From Prevotellaceae bacterium (GTDB taxonomy: Bacteria; Bacteroidota; Bacteroidia; Bacteroidales; Paludibacteraceae), in contig JAISXJ010000124.1 in NCBI GenBank assembly GCA_031270565.1, positions 1 to 6,657 on the forward strand: a DNA stretch of 6,657 bases, given 5' to 3'. The position numbers and the translations under genes were made by a program. The notes beneath the pieces were generated by a model. The model saw only the letters and a list, made by a program, of their open reading frames with translations, ran no database searches and was not told the origin of the DNA. Each line of letters begins with the position of its first letter. Within the stretch, counting starts at the first letter, position 1. Shown piece after piece: positions 1 to 6,657 of the stretch.

Positions 1-905
1 TGGCGCATTTCGACGGCATAGACAATACCGGAAACGGAGACAAGGCACATAGTTTTGACGCTACAACAGAATGGCAGGATTTGAAGAATCCTACTTTTAA
101 GCTTCCAAGAAGCACCGGCGCCGGACAGTGGCTAAGTAACGGCTTTCAGCCTTTGGATGATGATACGTCTTTTTATAGCTCATTTTTTCCTGATACTTAT
201 CCCTCAGGCAATGAGTCCAGAACGGTTGAGGTGATATTCAGAACGCCGGATGCTGCTCATATGTTTAGCCAAGAGGATAATGTACAGAGAAACATTTTTG
301 TCTATGGAACTTACGAAGAAAAGAAACCGTTTGGAGTTCTATATCGAGGAAAAACTCGTTCCGAATGTACGAGTGATGGCGGATGGATATTTTATCCTAT
401 TAGCGGAAATCAGAACAATTTGATTACGTGTCTTGCCAGTACGCCTTCATTGACAACACCGAATACCATAAACACGGTAACATCCACTTATGCAAATTCC
501 ATACAAAATGCAAATACTAATTCATATATCAATAACTCTCAGGTACAGATTGCAGTGAGACAGGGCAGCGATTTGAATACCGACCCAAATGGATTTATTT
601 ATATTGGGGAGGCTAATCTCAAATATTCAACCTTTCTGTCTGTTCGTCTTTACAATCGAGTACTTGAACCACAAGAAATCGAAGATAATGCGGCACTGGA
701 TCAAATCAGGTTTCTTGCTCCGCCCATCGTAACGGTAGATGGCAATCCGTGTACGAATGTAACCGTTTTATCGCCGAGGATTATTACCTGCTTAGCTCCG
801 GCAGGAACATCAGGAACAGTGGATGTTGAAGTAAGAAGTGGAGATAATGCTACGCGAATTCTGTGGCTGGAAGATGAATTTACATATCAATACAGAACTG
901 AATAG
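1..905 (+). CDS. Probable exported LamG-like / IPT (TIG) domain protein, 3' part only
   Basis: The gene is cut by the left window edge. The open frame runs from base 3 to the TAG at 903-905 (300 visible residues). A TTG at 81 could be taken as a start, but coding-like sequence continues upstream of it (HFDGIDNTGNGDKAHSF...TTEWQDL), so the true start is outside the window. That segment resembles the first strands of concanavalin/LamG-like jelly rolls. The stretch SVRLYNRVLEPQEIEDN (about 639-689) matches the closing strand and helix of such domains (RlYNRaLs..EI..N). The C-terminal ~60 residues (720-902) look like an IPT/TIG immunoglobulin-like fold: VTVDGNPC, then ITCLAPAGTSGTVDVEV, ending in FTYQY, with the usual cysteine pair. 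Such proteins in Bacteroidota are normally secreted or surface-exposed and bind glycans or proteins. The ligand cannot be told, and any signal peptide lies outside the window. No type IX sorting domain is evident. A terminator follows directly. Domain assignment is by eye. Confidence 0.8.
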   Translation, partial: AHFDGIDNTGNGDKAHSFDATTEWQDLKNPTFKLPRSTGAGQWLSNGFQPLDDDTSFYSSFFPDTYPSGNESRTVEVIFRTPDAAHMFSQEDNVQRNIFVYGTYEEKKPFGVLYRGKTRSECTSDGGWIFYPISGNQNNLITCLASTPSLTTPNTINTVTSTYANSIQNANTNSYINNSQVQIAVRQGSDLNTDPNGFIYIGEANLKYSTFLSVRLYNRVLEPQEIEDNAALDQIRFLAPPIVTVDGNPCTNVTVLSPRIITCLAPAGTSGTVDVEVRSGDNATRILWLEDEFTYQYRTE

Positions 906-3900
906 GAATTCAGACAAATATAAAAGCCTCCGGAGATGGGGGCTTTTTGTTTTTATTCTCAAAATTAAATGCGTTGATCATATATTTTTTTTTAGGTTGT
1001 TTTTGGAAATAAAAAATAATTGATTACCTTTGCCCCCGATAAGAAGAGTTAATTGTGCAGGGGGACTAATGAAGTCCCCTGCTTTATTCCAGACGGCATT
1101 AAACATGATTGATAAACAATTGCTTATACAAACCATAACGGACAAATTAGTCGAAACCGACTGTTTCCTTGTGGAGGTTTCCATCTCTGCTGCGAATGAT
1201 ATTGTAGTGGAAATAGATTCGGAAAAGGGTGTTGATTTGGATGTTTGTGTGGCATTGAGTCGTCATATTGAGGCAATTTTCGACAGGGAAAAAGAAGATT
1301 ATGCCCTCGAAGTTGGGTCTTCCGGACTGACATCGCCTTTTAAAACGCTTCGGCAATACGAAAAAAATCTTGAACGGGACATCGAAGTGGTTGCTTCCGA
1401 CGGCAGGAAACATCGTGGAAAACTCAAAACGGTAACTCCGGAATGGTTTGTTATTGAAGAAGAGACACGTATGCGCAGGGAGGGCGACAAACGTAAAAAA
1501 ACCTATATAACCGAAGTAACATTTACATATCGGGATATAAAATCGGCAAAAGCGTCCCTTTGATGCCTTTATATTGAATTGATATAAAAAAAATATTTGA
1601 AATATAACTAACGAAACCAGTTATGGCAAAAGCAGAACATGCAAACCTGATTGACACGTTTGCAGAATTTAAAGAGTTGAAGAATATCGACCGTTTCACA
1701 ATGATGAGCATCTTGGAAGAGTCGTTTCGTAATGTCATTATCAAAATGTACGGATCGGATGAAAACTATGATGTGATTATTAACCCTGACAAGGGCGATT
1801 TTGAGTTGTGGCGCAACCGCATAGTTGTGCCGGATGGAGAGGTTGAGGACAGTAATTTGCAAATCTCCCTTTCCGATGCACACAAAGTTGCCGATGACTA
1901 CGAAGTGGGCGAAGAGGTGAATGAGAAAGTGGATTTTCACTCATTTGGACGTCGTGTAGTGCTTAATTTACGTCAAACACTGGCATCCAGAATCCTTGAT
2001 ATTCAGAAAGATTCGCTCTATGCAAAATATTCGGAGATGATTGGTCAGATTATTACGGGCGAAGTCTATCAGGTGTGGAAAAAGGAAATTCTTTTACTTG
2101 ACGATGAAGGTAACGAGATGCTCCTGCTCAAAGCCGACCAGATTCCGGGCGATTTCTTTCGCAAGGGAGAAGTCGTGCGTGCCGTAGTGGTTAAAGTTGA
2201 CAATAAGACCAGTACGCCTCAGATATTTGTTTCGCGTACCTCGCCTCTTTTTCTTGAACGGCTGCTTGAACTTGAAGTGCCGGAAATTCATGACGGATTG
2301 ATTACCATAAAAAAGATAGTACGTATTCCGGGAGAACGCGCCAAAGTAGCTGTAGAGTCGTATGATGAACGTATTGACCCTGTTGGAGCTTGCGTTGGCG
2401 TGAAAGGGTCGCGAATACACGGCATTGTGCGCGAATTATGCAATGAAAATATTGACGTCATTAATTATACCGGTAATGTCAGCCTCTTTATTGCGCGAGC
2501 GCTCAGTCCTGCAAAGGCGGTAAGTATTGTGCTGGACAATGAAAATAAACGTGCAAATGTCTATCTGGTGCCGGAAGAAATTTCGTTGGCAATAGGAAAA
2601 GCCGGTAACAACATCAAACTGGCTACCATGCTTACGGAATATACCATTGATGTATTTCGCGACGATGTTGATATTGACGAAGAAGATATCTATCTTGATG
2701 AATTTGAAGATGAGATAGACAGCTGGGTCATTGACCTGCTCAAATCAATCGGTTGCGACACGGCAAAGAGCGTACTTAAACTTTCGCGTCAAGAGTTGCT
2801 GGAACGTACCGATTTGGAAGAAGAAACCGTTGACAATATGATCCGTATCCTGTCAGCAGAATTTGAAGCATCGTAATTTTTAATAATCTTATACAGTCGG
2901 ACGCGCCACCTTTGAAGATTTGGCAGGAGGTCTTTCTGTAAAATACGGCGTGTAGTACTTGGCAACTTTGAAGCAGCACGTGCAATTTCTATTCTGTAAA
3001 TACACAAAAACCTGAACGCTTATGGCAAGACTGGGACAAATTATAAAAACATTAAACATCGGCATCGCCACGGCGGCTGACTTTTTGAATAAAAAAGGTC
3101 AGCCTGTTGAGCAGAACCCGAACCTGAAACTGACAGAAACACAGGAAGCTCTTTTAATGAAAGAGTTTAAATCGGATAAAAGTATCAAACAGGAATCGGA
3201 GCGGCTCATTCAGCAACGTTACGAAAAGGACAGAGGGCAATCGGTTGCAGCGGATGTTTACAAAACCTCTGCCGGAAAGGTGGTAGCAGAAAAAAAGAAA
3301 CAAGATGCTGTAGTCGTTGAAGAGGAAAAATCTGTTATCGAAGAGGAGATGCCCACCCAGTCTGCTGCGCCCGTTGCAGAGGTTGTGGAGGTTGAACAAA
3401 AGAGCGCTCCTGTGGAAGAGGCTGTTCCCGTTCAATCCAAACCTGAACCTGAACCGGAGCCTGAACCGGAGCCTGCCCCAAAACTCGAACCCACGCCGGA
3501 GATAACGCCTGAGGTCGTTGTAACTGCTCCTGTAACAGTCATAGAGGAACAGCCGGTTGTTGTGGAGTCAGAGAAAAAACCGACAGAGCCTGTGACTGTT
3601 GAAACGGCGCCTGCAGTATCAGAAACTATTCAGACACAAAACGCAGACGTCTCAGCAGCAGAAGACCCCAAACCGGAGCCGATTGCAGAACAAAAGATTG
3701 AACCGGAGCCGATTGAAACACCAACGCCCCAACCTCAGTTGGCAGACGACACGCCTGAAGTAAGTAATGTACCTGAGGCTAAAAAAGAGGATGACATTTT
3801 TGTTTTCCGTAAAACAGGACTGGAATCATCTATCAAGGTGGTAGATAAAATTGATCTGTCTGCCATCAACAATACGATGCGTCCTGCCAAGAAAACAAAG

Positions 3901-6657
3901 GAGCAGAAACGCAGGGAACGTATCGCAAAAGAGCGTCAGCAACGCAGTGGTGTATCGACGACAGATAAGAATGTCGCAGTAAAGAAACCGCAACAACAGA
4001 CAGCAAACCGTCAGCCTGTCGAAGGAAAAGCCAAACCGGAAATCTTCACAACGCCGGCATCGAAACTGAAAACGCCCAAACAGGTGGTTAAAACAGATTC
4101 GGGCAACGCTCCCGCAGCAGCATCCGGGCATGGCGACAGAAAGAAAAAACGGAAACGTATCAGCAATGAGCGTGTAAATATCAACTCTTATTCAAGTCCG
4201 CCGCCGTTTGACGGCAGTAGCAAAGGCAAGAAAGGACGTAACCGTCTTACAAGCTATGTGCCTGTGAGTGATGAAGATGTTGCAAAGCAGGTAAAGGAGA
4301 CTCTTGCTCGTCTTACGGAAAGTAAACGTGTTAATAAAAAGGGTGCACGTTATCGCAAGGATAAACGTGATGCCGTTGAGCAACGCATGCAAGCGCAGGC
4401 TGCCAGAGAACGGCATGAGTCGTCGGTCTTGAAACTGACCGAATTTGTAACGGCTAACGAATTGGCGGCAATGATGGATATTCCTGTTACGGAGGTGATA
4501 AAAACCTGTTTGAATTTGGGATTGTTTGTTTCCATAAATCAGCGGTTAGACGCTGAAACAATTAATATCGTGGCTGATGAATTTGGATTTAAAACCGAAT
4601 TTGTTGGCGCAGATGCCATACATGCCATTATCAGCGACGAAGAAGACAGGGAAGAAGATTTGGTTTCCCGCCCGCCCATTGTAACGGTTATGGGACATGT
4701 TGACCACGGCAAGACATCGCTGCTTGATTATATTCGCAAGTCGAATGTCATTGCCGGTGAAGCGGGCGGTATCACCCAGCACATCGGCGCGTATAACGTT
4801 GCGCTTGAAGACGGTCGGCATATTACCTTTTTGGATACTCCCGGACATGAAGCATTTACGGCAATGCGTGCACGTGGCGCTCAGGTAACGGATATTGCCA
4901 TTATCATTATCGCTGCCGATGACGGCGTGATGCCTCAAACCATTGAAGCTATCAACCATGCGGCCGCAGCAGGCGTACCCATTGTATTTGCCATTAATAA
5001 GATTGACAAAAACGGCGCTAATCCCGACAAAATCAAGGAGACACTTTCGGCGATGAACTACCTTGTTGAGGAGTGGGGTGGCAAATATCAGTCGCAGGAT
5101 ATATCCGCCAAACAGGGCATTGGGGTTAATGAACTGCTTGAAAAAGTGTTACTTGAAGCCGAGATGCTTGACCTGAAAGCTAATCCCAAACGCAAAGCGG
5201 TGGGGTCGGTCATTGAGTCTTCACTGGACAAAGGGCGCGGATATGTTGCTACGTTACTGGTAGAAACGGGGACATTGCATCTTGGCGACGTAGTGCTGGC
5301 AGGAACAGCATACGGGCGTATCAAAGCGATGTTCAACGAGCGCAATCAGCGTATCAAGGAGGCGGCTCCGGCAGAGCCTGTCATCATACTTGGCTTGAAC
5401 GGCGCTCCGCAGGCGGGAGATATATTTAATGTCTTCGCTGCCGAACACGAAGCACGCGAAATTGCCAACACCAGAGAACAGTTACAACGTGAACAGGGGC
5501 TCAGAACGTCTCGCCATCTTACTCTGGAGGAGATTGGACGACGCATTGCGCTGGGCAACTTCCAGGAGTTTAACCTGATTGTGAAAGGTGATGTGGACGG
5601 GTCTATCGAAGCGCTGTCCGATTCGCTTATCAAACTTTCAACGGAAGAAATTCAGGTGAATGTGATTCACAAGGCTGTCGGACAAATTTCCGAATCGGAT
5701 ATTATGCTGGCCGTAGCGTCGAATGCCATTGTGGTCGGGTTTCAGGTACGCCCTTCGCCTGCCGCACGGAAAATGGCAGAACACGAGCAGATTGACATTC
5801 GCCTCTATTCAATCATTTACGATGCCATTGCAGAAATAAAATCCGCTATGGAAGGCTTGCTTTCGCCCGATATTAAGGAGGAGGTTACGGCTGTGCTTGA
5901 AGTACGCGACGTATTCAAAATCTCCAAGATTGGCACGGTGGCAGGCTGTTCCGTCAGGGAAGGAAAAATCAAACGTGGCTCGAAAGTGCGCCTCATTCGC
6001 GATGGAATTGTGGTATATACCGGAGAGTTAGCCTCGTTGAAACGTGAAAAAGAGGATGTCAAAGAGGTAGCCTCCGGCTATGAATGTGGCTTGAACATCG
6101 GCAACTACAACGACATCAAGGTGGGCGACCTTATTGAGAGCTACGAGGAAACGGAAGTAAAAAAGAAACTGTAAAAGCAGCTTTTAGTTCTGAGAAGTAA
6201 CAGCAAACAAAAAGCCTCCGGTAAGGGAGGCTTTTTTGTTTGTCATAAATACGGTTTAAATTCATTGATAGATATAGTTGTAAAATAGAAAGTCAGTTGT
6301 AATTGCGTCTTTTTGCTCTCGCTCCCCCTCGTTTGTAACGAGGGGTAAATGGTAATCTCGTTTGTAACGAGATAGGTCGTTAAAAACGACCGACCAATTA
6401 CTCCTCGTCAGAGACGAGGAGTAGTGGTACTTCTATTTGTATAAAGCCGTCGGCAATTGACGACGAAAGAATGACGGACGAAACACGCCGTCGGCAATTG
6501 ACGACGATGTCCTGACGGGCAAAAAAGCGGCTTCCCAGACTGCCTGAAAGGCAGAATTTTCATAACCGCATACAAGCGATAGCGCAGTTTGCGGAAAAAG
6601 TCGCCTCGCGAACCTGCACCTGAAAGGTGCGACAAGTGATTGAGAAGTCCTGCCTTG

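Overview
The window comes from a member of the Bacteroidota, most likely Bacteroidales. Four things point there. The RimP, NusA and IF-2 proteins resemble Bacteroides-type homologues, as recalled from family knowledge and not from a search. There is a textbook Bacteroidota promoter (TTTG, 19 bases, TACCTTTG) ahead of rimP. None of the three operon genes has a convincing Shine-Dalgarno at its chosen start. The first gene encodes a LamG/IPT-type surface protein typical of the phylum.

Layout: (1) Bases 1-905 are the 3' end of a gene for a probable exported protein, with a concanavalin/LamG-like region followed by an IPT/TIG-like C-terminus. Its start lies outside the window. (2) A rho-independent terminator follows at 922-947. 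(3) The rimP-nusA-infB operon occupies about 1002-6236. It consists of a promoter (1002-1032), a leader with a strong hairpin (1057-1082), rimP (1105-1563), nusA (1623-2876), a 145-base gap, infB (3022-6174) and a terminator (6209-6236). (4) The last ~420 bases hold no credible gene. They contain a dense set of small palindromes: four triloop hairpins with related stems, a 21-base direct repeat that is itself an imperfect palindrome, and two hairpins sharing a GAA loop.

The three operon genes link ribosome maturation (RimP, 30S assembly), transcription elongation/termination/antitermination (NusA) and translation initiation (IF-2). This gene order is conserved across many bacteria. All three appear intact, with their key motifs present.

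The coding part is ordinary core genome. The two places most worth a second look are the rimP leader, where an in-frame ATG and a purine-rich SD-like stretch are folded into a hairpin, and the palindrome cluster after infB. The hairpin arms in that cluster differ in a compensatory way, which suggests the folded form matters. I see no evidence for a complete new multi-gene system in this window.
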